From positions 1 through 48,483 of the forward strand of contig JASBUF010000088.1 in NCBI GenBank assembly GCA_030148085.1: a stretch of 48,483 nucleotides of DNA, written 5' to 3'. Position 1 is the first letter of the stretch; each line of letters begins with the position of its first letter. A program made the translations under genes and the position numbers. This document shows positions 19,722 to 28,404 of this stretch, in pieces. The notes under the pieces are model-generated. The model saw only the letters and a program-made list of their open reading frames with translations, was not told where the DNA came from and did no database searches. The stretch is from Methylophaga sp. Lineage in GTDB: Bacteria; Pseudomonadota; Gammaproteobacteria; Nitrosococcales; Methylophagaceae.

Positions 19722-21322
19722 AACAAAGTGTCACTGACAGTCTGAGCTTGCATCAGGATCCGGCAAGTTGGCGGGCACTCACGGTGTTTGCCGGTTACCG
19801 TTTTTTCCTCGCCGGTGTTTTGTTCGTCGTTTTTTATTTAAAACTCCCTCCTGAGTTTCTGGGTTGGGTAGACCCACGTCTCTATTCCTCAATAAGTCAG
19901 CTCTATCTCGTTGCAGCATTAATACTGCTGATTTTTACTATAAAACGCTGGGGCTACCTCAACAACCAAATCAAGCTGCAACTTTTGATTGATATCATTG
20001 CACTGACGATGCTTATTCATGCCAGTGGAGGTTTGCCGACAGGGCTGGGATCGCTTTTGGTCGTTGTGGTAGTTGCAGGTGGTGCGTTGGCACCGGGTAA
20101 ATTGGCGGCGTTTATTGCTGCGATTGCTACCTTGGCTGTGCTACTTGAAGTCAGTTATTCGCAAATCGCCGGTGATGGAGCAACCAAATACACTCAGGCG
20201 GGCATGTTGGGCGCCACGTTTTTTGTGACTGCCTGGTTAGCACAGTGGTTGTCTCATAAAATGCAGTCGTCACAAGTGTTGGCTGACCAGCGGGCGAGGG
20301 ATGTGGCCAATCTGGCGGTACTTAATCAGCACATTATCAGTCGTCTGCAGATCGGGGTACTGGCATTGGATGCCTATGGTACGGTGACCCTCTTCAATGA
20401 GTCAGCGCGACAGTTATTGGGCATCGAACGTACTATTCCTGGCTTTAACCTGAAGCAGGTTCTGCCACAGCTGGCAGAACAAATATGGCTCTGGCAGCAC
20501 CATAATCCACAGCCATTTACGGCGTTTCAGGCACGTGCTGAATTACCGGAAGTGAGAGCCTCCGCAACCAAGCTGGATAGTGGCGAAACGCTTGTGTATA
20601 TAGAAAACACCTCGGCGATGGCGCAGCAGGCACAGCAACTCAAACTCGCATCACTCGGACGCCTGACGGCGAGTATTGCCCATGAAATCCGTAATCCGCT
20701 TGGCGCAATTAGCCATGCCGGCGAGCTATTGGCTGAGCAGCGTGCAGAAGAGCCTGCAGTGACCAAGCTGACCGATATCATTCAGCGCCACAGCATGCGA
20801 GTAAACAGCATTATTGAGACTATTTTGCAGATGAGTCGGAGAAAGACGGTAGAGCCTGCTGCTGTGGTGCTGGCAACATGGCTGGCTCGATTCTTAACGG
20901 AGTTTCGTGAACTTAAAGGTGCCGATGAAACGGCGATCGTTCTGGATATTGATGCACCTCTGGCGAAGGTTGCCATGGATCCGGAACAGTTGCATCAGGT
21001 GATGTGGAATCTACTCGAAAACGCTTGGCATTATTCGTTTGCAGAAAATAGTGCACCTCGAGTTCGTGTAGCCTTGTCCAAGTCAGAAAACGAAATTGTT
21101 GTCGATGTGATGGATAATGGAGCGGGAGTCGATGATGCGGTGCGCGAGCATTTGTTTGAGCCGTTTCACTCACAGAGACAGGGCGGTACCGGTCTTGGAT
21201 TGTATTTAGCGAGAGAGCTGTGTCAAGCCAATGGTGCTCGGTTGAGCTTTCTGCCGGATGAGTTGCAAAGCAGTCGTTTTCGTATAAGCTTCCCCGGAGA
21301 GTGGCAGGAATACCTAGCATAA
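19718..21322 (+). CDS. pilS: Sensor histidine kinase PilS
   Basis: Membrane sensor kinase of the PilS-PilR system, which controls type IV pilin transcription with sigma-54. The 534 residues show about six N-terminal transmembrane helices (roughly 25-180), a PAS-like segment (about 200-300), the H-box IAHEIRNPLG with the phosphorylated H322, the N-box NLLENAWHYS, and ATP-lid motifs DNGAGV and GGTGLGLYLA. Order and length are those of PilS. pilA is not in the window, so the target cannot be verified here. Its stop overlaps the pilR start by one base. Confidence 0.92.
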   Translation: MKQSVTDSLSLHQDPASWRALTVFAGYRFFLAGVLFVVFYLKLPPEFLGWVDPRLYSSISQLYLVAALILLIFTIKRWGYLNNQIKLQLLIDIIALTMLIHASGGLPTGLGSLLVVVVVAGGALAPGKLAAFIAAIATLAVLLEVSYSQIAGDGATKYTQAGMLGATFFVTAWLAQWLSHKMQSSQVLADQRARDVANLAVLNQHIISRLQIGVLALDAYGTVTLFNESARQLLGIERTIPGFNLKQVLPQLAEQIWLWQHHNPQPFTAFQARAELPEVRASATKLDSGETLVYIENTSAMAQQAQQLKLASLGRLTASIAHEIRNPLGAISHAGELLAEQRAEEPAVTKLTDIIQRHSMRVNSIIETILQMSRRKTVEPAAVVLATWLARFLTEFRELKGADETAIVLDIDAPLAKVAMDPEQLHQVMWNLLENAWHYSFAENSAPRVRVALSKSENEIVVDVMDNGAGVDDAVREHLFEPFHSQRQGGTGLGLYLARELCQANGARLSFLPDELQSSRFRISFPGEWQEYLA

Positions 21323-22689
21323 TGAATCGACAAGCCTTAGTCATAGACGATGAACCGGATATCCTCGAACTGTTGACGATGACTTTGTCAGGCATGTCGA
21401 TAGACTGTGTGACGGCCGAAAATCTGGCGCAAGCACATCAGGCGCTGAAACAGCAGAAGTTTGATCTGTGTTTCACCGATATGCGTTTGCCCGATGGGAA
21501 TGGCCTTGATTTTGTTAAGGCCATTCAAAAGCAGTGTCCGGAATTGCCTGTCGCAGTGATTACCGCCCACGGCAATGTCGATCATGCAGTAGAAGCCCTT
21601 AAGTCAGGTGCTTTTGATTTTGTGTCAAAACCACTCAAGCTAAGAATGTTGCGGGACTTAGTCGAAGCGGCACTCAAGTTGTCTCCAGAACGGCCTTATC
21701 ATCGTGAGCGCAGGTCACGTCATAAACTGCTTGGTGAGACTAAACCGATGCAGGCCTTGCGCGGCAAAATTACCAAACTGGCGCGAAGTCAGGCCCCGAT
21801 CTACATCAGTGGTGAATCCGGTACTGGTAAGGAATTGGTTGCCAGGCTGATCCATGAGCTGGGGGCGCGACAAGAGGGGCCTTTTGTGCCGATTAACTGC
21901 GGTGCGATTCCGGCGGAGCTGGTCGAAAGTGAGTTTTTTGGTCATAAGAAAGGTTCGTTCACCGGTGCGGTTTACGATAAACAGGGCTTATTTCAGGCGG
22001 CAGATGGCGGCACCTTATTCCTTGATGAAGTGGCTGATCTTCCCCTCATGATGCAGGTCAAACTGCTGCGTGCGATTCAAGAGAAAGCGGTTCGGCCTGT
22101 GGGCGGTCATGAAGAAGTGAATGTCGATGTGCGGATTCTTTCTGCCACCCATAAAAACCTTGCAGCCTGTGTGCGTGATGGCAGTTTCCGCGAAGATCTG
22201 TTTTATCGATTGAATGTGATTGAGCTGAATGTACCGCCATTGCGTGAACGGCAGGCGGATATTCCACAGTTGGCCGATCATATTCTGACCCAATTGGCGG
22301 CAGCTAATAAGATGGCAAAACCGGCGATTTCGGCAGCGGCGATGAAGCAGCTACAGACATATCATTTCCCCGGCAATGTTCGTGAGCTGGAAAATATTCT
22401 GGAACGAGCTCTGACCTGGGCCGAGGAGGGGGAAGAGATCGATATTGATGATCTGATGTTGCCCGACTATCAACCTGATATAAGCCCCCGTGAGCCGATG
22501 AAAACCGAAGAGGCTGAGCCAACTGGCACGGTCACATTGGATCTGGAATCCAAGCTTGAAGATCAGGAGCGGCAGCTAATCATGCAGGCGCTGGAGTCGA
22601 CCCGCTGGAACAAGACGGCTGCGGCTAAAAAGCTCGGTATTACCTTCCGTGCTTTACGTTACAAACTGAAAAAGCTCGATTTAGATTAA
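21322..22689 (+). CDS. pilR: Sigma-54-dependent response regulator PilR
   Basis: NtrC-type activator, partner of PilS. I take the ATG at 21322 (TAATG overlap with pilS) rather than the longer open frame, since the protein then starts MNRQALVIDDEPD. Its 455 residues include a receiver domain with phosphorylated D53, an AAA+ domain with Walker A GESGTGKE (164-171), the sigma-54 contact loop as GSFTGA (211-216; most relatives have GAFTGA) and Walker B GGTLFLDEV, then a Fis-type helix-turn-helix at the C terminus (NKTAAAKKLGITFRALRYKL). The serine in the GAFTGA loop also occurs in other PilR proteins and is not expected to abolish function. The stop overlaps that of ygfZ. Confidence 0.92.
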   Translation: MNRQALVIDDEPDILELLTMTLSGMSIDCVTAENLAQAHQALKQQKFDLCFTDMRLPDGNGLDFVKAIQKQCPELPVAVITAHGNVDHAVEALKSGAFDFVSKPLKLRMLRDLVEAALKLSPERPYHRERRSRHKLLGETKPMQALRGKITKLARSQAPIYISGESGTGKELVARLIHELGARQEGPFVPINCGAIPAELVESEFFGHKKGSFTGAVYDKQGLFQAADGGTLFLDEVADLPLMMQVKLLRAIQEKAVRPVGGHEEVNVDVRILSATHKNLAACVRDGSFREDLFYRLNVIELNVPPLRERQADIPQLADHILTQLAAANKMAKPAISAAAMKQLQTYHFPGNVRELENILERALTWAEEGEEIDIDDLMLPDYQPDISPREPMKTEEAEPTGTVTLDLESKLEDQERQLIMQALESTRWNKTAAAKKLGITFRALRYKLKKLDLD

Positions 22690-23642
22690 TCTGCGGCTTC
22701 TTCAGCTAACGCGGTGAGCGATTGGACTTCATTTCCGTTCTGCAATGCCGTGGTTTCCAGTCCGGCTAACTTCATACTCAGCTGACATAGCACTGTTCCT
22801 GTGGTCACAAACTGGGCCTGCACTACATGGCCTAATATGTCACCGTCCGCATCTGTGACTGGCGAGTTGACCGCCGGTAGTTGTGTGTCCTGTATCGTGC
22901 CCAGAAACATGCGGCGACTCGGTGAACCGAGGTAATGCAGACGTGCGACGACTTCCTGACCAGGGTAGCAGCCTTTTTTAAAGCTGACACCGCCGACCAG
23001 TTCAAGGTTAAGTTGCTGTGGGGTAAAGGCTTCTTTGCTCTCAGTGAACACCATCGGCAGGCCAGCTTCAATGTCGAGTAACTGCCAGTAGGCTTCTGCT
23101 GCCAGTTGCCAGCCACTGTTCAGGCGCTCAGCCAGATTCTGGCATTGTGCTGTGTCAGTAATCACTAAGTCGCGCACAGCATCTCCAGGCTGACGCAGCA
23201 TTAACCCTTCGGCTGTGTGCTGTCCTTGCCAGACCGGCTTAGAGTCAGTTTCTGTATCTGCGTAAACCAGACCTAAGGCGTGCAGATCATCGGCAACAGT
23301 GATATCTACCTTGCTGCGTAATTTAAACATGGTCAGCCGCTGTGCAATCGATTCAGCCAAATCGCTGGGTAACAACAGTAGGTAGTCTTTTTCACGACGA
23401 ATCAGTTGGAAAACTGTTAGCAAGCGGCCCTTGGGGTTACAAAAACCACTTAGCTGAGACTGACCAACCTGCAAGGCGTTGACATTATTGGTCAGCAGGT
23501 TTTGCAGAAAAGCGCCAGCATCATCACCCTGAACCCGGAGCAGGCTTCGCTGCGCAAGCGGAATCAGCAAAGGTGCTGCTGGTGCTGTAGTGTTAGGGTA
23601 GGTCAGTTGAGTTTGTTGTTCGGTTAGGTTTAGCCAGCTCAT
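22686..23642 (-). CDS. ygfZ: Folate-binding protein YgfZ
   Basis: Tetrahydrofolate-binding relative of the glycine cleavage T-protein, used for synthesis or repair of certain iron-sulfur enzymes. The 318 residues contain the signature KGCYPGQEVVARLHYLG with the conserved cysteine at C225, and the N-terminal segment (LLRVQGDDAGAFLQNLLTNNV) typical of the family. It converges on pilR with overlapping stop codons. On its other side is ygfX, a frequent neighbour in gammaproteobacteria. Confidence 0.93.
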   Translation of the reverse strand: MSWLNLTEQQTQLTYPNTTAPAAPLLIPLAQRSLLRVQGDDAGAFLQNLLTNNVNALQVGQSQLSGFCNPKGRLLTVFQLIRREKDYLLLLPSDLAESIAQRLTMFKLRSKVDITVADDLHALGLVYADTETDSKPVWQGQHTAEGLMLRQPGDAVRDLVITDTAQCQNLAERLNSGWQLAAEAYWQLLDIEAGLPMVFTESKEAFTPQQLNLELVGGVSFKKGCYPGQEVVARLHYLGSPSRRMFLGTIQDTQLPAVNSPVTDADGDILGHVVQAQFVTTGTVLCQLSMKLAGLETTALQNGNEVQSLTALAEEAAD

Positions 23643-23730
23643 AATGATTTGATCAGTAAGAAGTGGGCTATTATTCTAACGGTTAGCCGAGCAAGATTAC
23701 AGGGATGAAAATGGAAAGAGGCCGACAAGG

Positions 23731-24150
23731 ATGACGGTGAACCTGCAGCGCTCAGCTGGGCTTATACTTTACTTAGTTCTGATACATGCCCTCGCAATAC
23801 TTTTACTGTGCCTGCTTAAGCTTGATACCTTGTCGACTATGTTGCTTGGTTTGCTGTTGATGCTGAGCTTGCTTGTTAGTTGTAGACGCTATGGCTGGTT
23901 ACATCAGCAGGCGGATATCACGCATCTGCGGTGTGATGAGGATGGCCGCTGGTTTCTGGATGCAGAACAGACACAAACCAGGCCATGGCAGTTACAGCAA
24001 AGCGTTCAGCTTGGACCCTTGATGGTGTTGCGTTTCAGCTCAAGTGCTAAAAAGCGGGTACAGTCCGTTGTTGTGGCTCGAGATGCAGTTGATGCTGAGA
24101 CGTGGCGTCAGCTCTGTCTCAAGCTGCGTGATCCTGAAACCTGGGATTGA
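23731..24150 (+). CDS. ygfX: YgfX (CptA)-family membrane protein
   Basis: The 139-residue protein has two closely spaced transmembrane helices (about 9-27 and 33-50) followed by a soluble domain with RPWQLQQSVQLGPLMVLRF, the pattern of YgfX/CptA. In E. coli YgfX was described as a membrane toxin affecting FtsZ and MreB, with SdhE (CptB/YgfY) proposed as antitoxin; SdhE is better known for flavinylating succinate dehydrogenase. Here there is no sdhE: the 88 bases between ygfZ and ygfX cannot hold it. Its 3' end overlaps convergent nadB by 32 bases. Identification is from topology, motif and neighbours ygfZ and nadB. Confidence 0.78.
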   Translation: MTVNLQRSAGLILYLVLIHALAILLLCLLKLDTLSTMLLGLLLMLSLLVSCRRYGWLHQQADITHLRCDEDGRWFLDAEQTQTRPWQLQQSVQLGPLMVLRFSSSAKKRVQSVVVARDAVDAETWRQLCLKLRDPETWD

Positions 24151-25732
24151 TAATGGTTTCTATGGGAGCCTTTGAATCATCGGCGAGCGGGTAGTCCAGC
24201 GTGTAATGCAGGCCGCGACTTTCTTTGCGCATCAATGCCGAGTTGATAATCAGCTCGGCCACATCAGCCAGATTACGCAGTTCCAGCAGATCACTGCTGA
24301 TCAGATGCTGCGAATAAAATTCATCGATTTCCTGTTTTAACAATGCCAACCTCTGCTTGGCTTTATGTAAACGTTTGGTGGTTCTGACAATGCCAACGTA
24401 GTCCCACATAAAGCGGCGCAATTCATCCCAGTTATGGCTGATGGCAATGGCTTCCTTGGCCGGTTGTACTTGACTGGCATCCCAGGCTGGCACTACGTCA
24501 GTGATAGGTTGTAAGGCTTGAGCCTGAATATCTTTGGCCGCTGCTTGCGCAAACACCAGACATTCCAATAGCGAATTACTGGCCATACGGTTAGCACCAT
24601 GAAGACCAGTATGCGCGGTTTCGCCAATCGCATAAAGACCGGGAATATCAGTGCGGCCATTGAGCTCAGTCATGATGCCTCCACAGGTGTAATGGGCGGC
24701 GGGAACGACCGGGATCGGCTCTGCAGTCATATCAATGCCGAGCTGTAGGCAGCGTTTGTAGATAGTCGGGAAGTGACTCTTGATAAAGGTCGCAGGCTTA
24801 TGCGTAATATCCAGGTAAACGCAATCATGACCGAGTCGCTTCATCTCATGGTCAATGGCTCTGGCGACCACATCACGGGGGGCCAGTTCGGCATCCGGGT
24901 GGAAGCGTTCCATAAACCGTTCACCATTCGCCAATAACAGTTTGGCACCTTCGCCGCGCAAGGCTTCACTGATCAGGAATGATTTGGCCTTGGGGTGAAA
25001 TAAACAGGTGGGGTGGAACTGAATAAATTCCATATTGGCAATACGGCAGCCGGCGCGCCAGCCCATCGCAATACCATCACCGGTCGATACATCCGGGTTG
25101 CTGGTATAGAGGTAGACTTTGCCGGCACCGCCTGAGGCCAGTACCGTCATCGGGGCCAAAAAGGTTTTGGTCACATTGTTCTGTATATCCAGCACATAGC
25201 AGCCGAGAGCCCGGTTGTTAGTCTGTTTCAGCTGTTTGCCACTGGTAATCAGATCAATGCCGATATGGTAGGGGAATAGGCTGATATTCGGATGCGCTCT
25301 GGCTTTGGCTAACAGCGTGGTTTCTACTTCGCGACCGGTGGCATCGGCGGAGTGAATGATGCGGCGGTGACTGTGGCCTCCTTCACGGGTCAAGTGATAG
25401 GTTTCTGAGCTGATACCATCACGGGTGAAGGCAACGCCTTGCTCAATCAGCCACTCAATATTTTCTCGGGCATGTTCTACGGTATAACGCACAGCCTGCT
25501 CGTTACATAAACCAGCGCCAGCGCGCAAGGTATCGTCGATGTGCGACTGCAGTGAGTCGGTTTTATCCAGCACCACGGAGATGCCACCCTGAGCATATAG
25601 GGAGGAACCTTCTTCCAGTTGGCTTTTGGAGATCACCGCCACCTGATGGCTGTCTGCCAGGCGTAGAGCCAACGTTAAGCCGGCGGTGCCGCTGCCGATA
25701 ACCAAGATATCGAAATGCTGAGTAGTGGTCAT
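24119..25732 (-). CDS. nadB: L-aspartate oxidase
   Basis: FAD enzyme that oxidises aspartate to iminoaspartate, the first step of NAD+ synthesis. The 537 residues begin with the dinucleotide-binding motif ILVIGSGTAGL, then SSLYAQGGI, HSHRRIIH, the active-site stretch MEFIQFHPTCLF, GEGAKLLL, PAAHYTCGGI and the C-terminal FAD-contact GLHGANRMASNSLLE. These separate it from fumarate reductase and SdhA. It is divergent from rpoE, a common gammaproteobacterial arrangement. NadE, the last step, is also in this window. Confidence 0.95.
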   Translation of the reverse strand: MTTTQHFDILVIGSGTAGLTLALRLADSHQVAVISKSQLEEGSSLYAQGGISVVLDKTDSLQSHIDDTLRAGAGLCNEQAVRYTVEHARENIEWLIEQGVAFTRDGISSETYHLTREGGHSHRRIIHSADATGREVETTLLAKARAHPNISLFPYHIGIDLITSGKQLKQTNNRALGCYVLDIQNNVTKTFLAPMTVLASGGAGKVYLYTSNPDVSTGDGIAMGWRAGCRIANMEFIQFHPTCLFHPKAKSFLISEALRGEGAKLLLANGERFMERFHPDAELAPRDVVARAIDHEMKRLGHDCVYLDITHKPATFIKSHFPTIYKRCLQLGIDMTAEPIPVVPAAHYTCGGIMTELNGRTDIPGLYAIGETAHTGLHGANRMASNSLLECLVFAQAAAKDIQAQALQPITDVVPAWDASQVQPAKEAIAISHNWDELRRFMWDYVGIVRTTKRLHKAKQRLALLKQEIDEFYSQHLISSDLLELRNLADVAELIINSALMRKESRGLHYTLDYPLADDSKAPIETIINPRFQDHAA

Positions 25733-25780
25733 AAGGATTTATACAGGTACAATAGACTGGATTTATTTTGCACTGAATAT

Positions 25781-25808
25781 GGAACAAAGTTAAATCGACA
25801 TGGTCAAT
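25781..25808 (+). promoter_or_regulatory. Candidate sigma-E promoter of rpoE
   Basis: GGAACAA (25781-25787), a 16-base spacer and TCAAT (25804-25808) resemble the sigma-E/AlgU consensus GGAACTT-N16-TCnnA. Transcription would begin near 25815, leaving a 45-base leader before rpoE. This fits the known autoregulation of rpoE operons; the assignment is from pattern and position only. Confidence 0.5.
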
Positions 25809-25859
25809 TGAGCTGTAATTTAACCAGCGCTGACGTGTCGATGGAAGCCGGAAGATAGG

Positions 25860-26435
25860 ATGAATGCAGATCAAGAGCTAGTACGGCGCGTACAGGCGGG
25901 TGATAAAAAAGCGTTTGACTTGTTGATCATGAAGTATCAACAGCGAATTATCCATGTGATAACCGGGTTCGTACATGATCCGGTAGAGGCCATGGACGTT
26001 GCCCAGGAAGCGTTCATCAAGGCTTACCGCGCACTGCCGGGGTTTCGTGGTGACAGTGCGTTCTATACATGGCTGTATCGCATTGCCATCAATACCTCAA
26101 AAAATTACCTGACAGCTGCGTCCAGACGACCGCCGGTGACGGATGTCGACGCCATGGATGCGACGATTTATTACGACGCACCGGAATTGAAGGAATTTGA
26201 AACGCCAGAAAGCAGTCTTATGAGTGACGAGCTGCAACAGGCGATTCACGATGCGATTCAGGATCTGCCTGAAGACACGGCAACAGCCATCAAACTGCGG
26301 GAGTTTGAAGGCTTGAGTTACGAGGAAATTGCACAGGTTATGGATTGTCCAATTGGTACAGTGCGTTCCCGAATCTTTCGCGCCAGAGAGGCAATAGATA
26401 AACAGGTCAAAGCAGTGATGGGTGGAGAGGAATAA
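25860..26435 (+). CDS. rpoE: RNA polymerase sigma factor RpoE (AlgU)
   Basis: ECF sigma factor for the envelope stress response. The 191 residues show region 2 (FDLLIMKYQQRI ... DVAQEAFIKAYRALPGFRGDSAFYTWLYRIAINTSKNYL, spread over residues 20-82) and region 4 with DLPEDTATAIKLREFEGLSYEEIA and GTVRSRIFRARE. Sequence and length match E. coli RpoE and Pseudomonas AlgU. It heads rpoE-rseA-rseB-rseC-mucD, with only two bases between its stop and rseA. Confidence 0.97.
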   Translation: MNADQELVRRVQAGDKKAFDLLIMKYQQRIIHVITGFVHDPVEAMDVAQEAFIKAYRALPGFRGDSAFYTWLYRIAINTSKNYLTAASRRPPVTDVDAMDATIYYDAPELKEFETPESSLMSDELQQAIHDAIQDLPEDTATAIKLREFEGLSYEEIAQVMDCPIGTVRSRIFRAREAIDKQVKAVMGGEE

Positions 26436-26437
26436 CA

Positions 26438-26992
26438 ATGACAGCCAAGCGACAAGAACTTCTGTCAGCATTTGTCGATGGAGAGCTCAATGCACAGGAG
26501 CTAGACGAACTGTTGGCGCTAATGAATACGGATGACAATGCCAGAAATGATTACCTTCGGTATCAACATGCGAGTGATACCTTGCGGGGTTACAGTCGAC
26601 ATAACCAGCCGATAGATCTTACGGCAAGACTGAGTCAGGCATTGGCCAATGAGCCGACGCACCAGCAGAGCGGTGCATTAAAGAAAGCCCGCGTCTTTAG
26701 CGTGCCAGACTGGTTCTGGAAGCAAACAGCCGGCCTAGCCGCAGCAGCTTCAATCGGTGCATTGGCTGTGGTTGGTGTGATTAATCAGCCGCAGAGTTCG
26801 GCAACACCACCGCTGGCACAGCTTGAACAGCAGCCGACACAAACAGCCAGCGTGGCAGCCACTAACCGCTGGACCGTCGGTGAGCAGGAAGTGGAAGAGC
26901 GGCTTAACAATTACCTGGTGGATCATAACGAATATGCAGGCGCTTCTGGTCTATTCTCCTATGCCCGCGTAGTTTCTTACGGAGAGGAGTGA
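26438..26992 (+). CDS. rseA: Anti-sigma-E factor RseA (MucA)
   Basis: Inner-membrane protein whose cytoplasmic N terminus holds sigma-E inactive until it is cut by the DegS/RseP cascade. In the 184 residues the N-terminal domain (KRQELLSAFVDGELNAQELDELL, about 4-26) has the expected sigma-binding pattern, one transmembrane helix spans about 90-108 (GLAAAASIGALAVVGVI), and the periplasmic tail is glutamine- and serine-rich. Position between rpoE and rseB supports the call. Confidence 0.92.
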   Translation: MTAKRQELLSAFVDGELNAQELDELLALMNTDDNARNDYLRYQHASDTLRGYSRHNQPIDLTARLSQALANEPTHQQSGALKKARVFSVPDWFWKQTAGLAAAASIGALAVVGVINQPQSSATPPLAQLEQQPTQTASVAATNRWTVGEQEVEERLNNYLVDHNEYAGASGLFSYARVVSYGEE

Positions 26993-26998
26993 GGACTG

Positions 26999-27982
26999 AT
27001 GCGTTTAGTGCTTCCACTGCTTCTGGGATTGAGTCTGACTATATTATCTCCCGTCCATGCGACCGAAAACGATGAAGCAATAACGATGCTCGAACGCATG
27101 ACTGAAGCAGCAAAAGAACTGACCTACGAAGGCGTTTTTGCTTATCAGTCCGGTAAAAACCTGCAATCCATCCGTATTTATCATCGTGCCGATGCGCGTG
27201 GTGAGTTGGAACGACTTATCTCCCTGAATGGCGCTGCGCGGGAAGTGATCCGTAGCAACGATATGGTGACCTGCATCAATCCAGAAGGCAGACAGGTCAA
27301 TGTCAGCCGTCGGCCTCTGGGGAGAGGCTTCCCCAGTGACTTACCACGCCGTCTCAGCTCAGCGACACCATTCTACGATGTGGAACTGGGCGACATGGAT
27401 CGTATCGCCGGCCGCAAAGCGCAGGAGTTGGTGATTAAGCCGCTGGATCAATACCGCTATGGTTATCGCCTCTGGGTGGATGCAGATACACATTTGCTGC
27501 TCAAGTCGGAGTTGGTCGGTAATGATGGAGATGTGCTGGAGACCTTTGCTTTTTCATCATTGAATACGGATGTGCATATCCCTGAGCACAAATTCCAGCC
27601 GCAGATGTCCGGTGAAGAAATGACCTGGCATCGTAGTGAGCCGGAGAAACCGTTGAATACGGCAGTTCACAGTCAGCAGTCTCTCTGGCGTGCGCAATGG
27701 TTGCCCGAGGGCTTCGCCCAAGTTGCCTATCAGACCCGGCTGCGGGCCAGTAACGGTGCCGATGTGGAACAGCGTGTTTATAGTGATGGCCTGAGTTCTG
27801 TTTCTGTCTTTATCGAAAAGATCCGCGCCCGTCACAACCATCTTCAAGGTGGCTCTCATGTCGGTGCTATCAACGCCTTTGGCACGGTCATGAATGCCCA
27901 TTTTGTTACCGTTGTCGGTGAAGTACCGGCTCAGACAGTGGAAAAAGTTGGTCAGAATATTCAGTTTGTCGGTATTGAGTAA
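26999..27982 (+). CDS. rseB: Sigma-E regulatory protein RseB (MucB)
   Basis: Periplasmic protein that shields RseA from proteolysis and releases it on sensing lipopolysaccharide or lipoprotein-type signals. The 327 residues include a signal peptide (about 1-22, ending VHAT), a large LolA-like domain (MLERMTEAAKELTYEGVFAY near its start, typical MucB) and a smaller C-terminal domain. It overlaps rseC by one base (TAATG). Confidence 0.94.
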   Translation: MRLVLPLLLGLSLTILSPVHATENDEAITMLERMTEAAKELTYEGVFAYQSGKNLQSIRIYHRADARGELERLISLNGAAREVIRSNDMVTCINPEGRQVNVSRRPLGRGFPSDLPRRLSSATPFYDVELGDMDRIAGRKAQELVIKPLDQYRYGYRLWVDADTHLLLKSELVGNDGDVLETFAFSSLNTDVHIPEHKFQPQMSGEEMTWHRSEPEKPLNTAVHSQQSLWRAQWLPEGFAQVAYQTRLRASNGADVEQRVYSDGLSSVSVFIEKIRARHNHLQGGSHVGAINAFGTVMNAHFVTVVGEVPAQTVEKVGQNIQFVGIE

Positions 27983-28404
27983 TGATTGAACAAAAAGCGA
28001 CGGTGGTAAGCCGAGATGGCAATATCGTCTGGGTTGAAGCTGAACGGCAATCGACCTGCGGTCAATGTCAGGCTAGAAAAGGCTGTGGTACCGGCTTGTT
28101 GGCGAAACATGTTGGCCAGCGCTTTTCGCGTATTGCCGTTAAGACTGAGCAGGAGCTTCGGGTCGGTCAGGTGGTATTGGTTTCCATTCCGGAACAAGCC
28201 TTATTGTCTGGTGCGGTCATGATGTATCTGCTGCCGTTGGTGGCTTTATTCAGTTTTTCCGTGCTGACCAGAATGCTGGGTGGTGGGGAACTGCTGCAAA
28301 TTGTGTCCGGTCTGATAGGTTTGTGCGCCGGTTTCTTTTGGGTCAGACGCCGTGTCAGAGACAACAGTCCCGGCATTCAAGTGCAATCAACAGAGGATTA
28401 CTAA
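27982..28404 (+). CDS. rseC: SoxR-reducing system / sigma-E regulator RseC
   Basis: Membrane protein of the RseC/MucC family, encoded in sigma-E operons and also related to RsxC-associated SoxR reduction. The 140 residues have an N-terminal cysteine cluster (CGQCQARKGCG, about 27-37), two transmembrane helices (about 76-97 and 103-117) and a short basic tail. It is joined to rseB and mucD by one-base overlaps, so the operon is tightly coupled. Confidence 0.93.
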   Translation: MIEQKATVVSRDGNIVWVEAERQSTCGQCQARKGCGTGLLAKHVGQRFSRIAVKTEQELRVGQVVLVSIPEQALLSGAVMMYLLPLVALFSFSVLTRMLGGGELLQIVSGLIGLCAGFFWVRRRVRDNSPGIQVQSTEDY

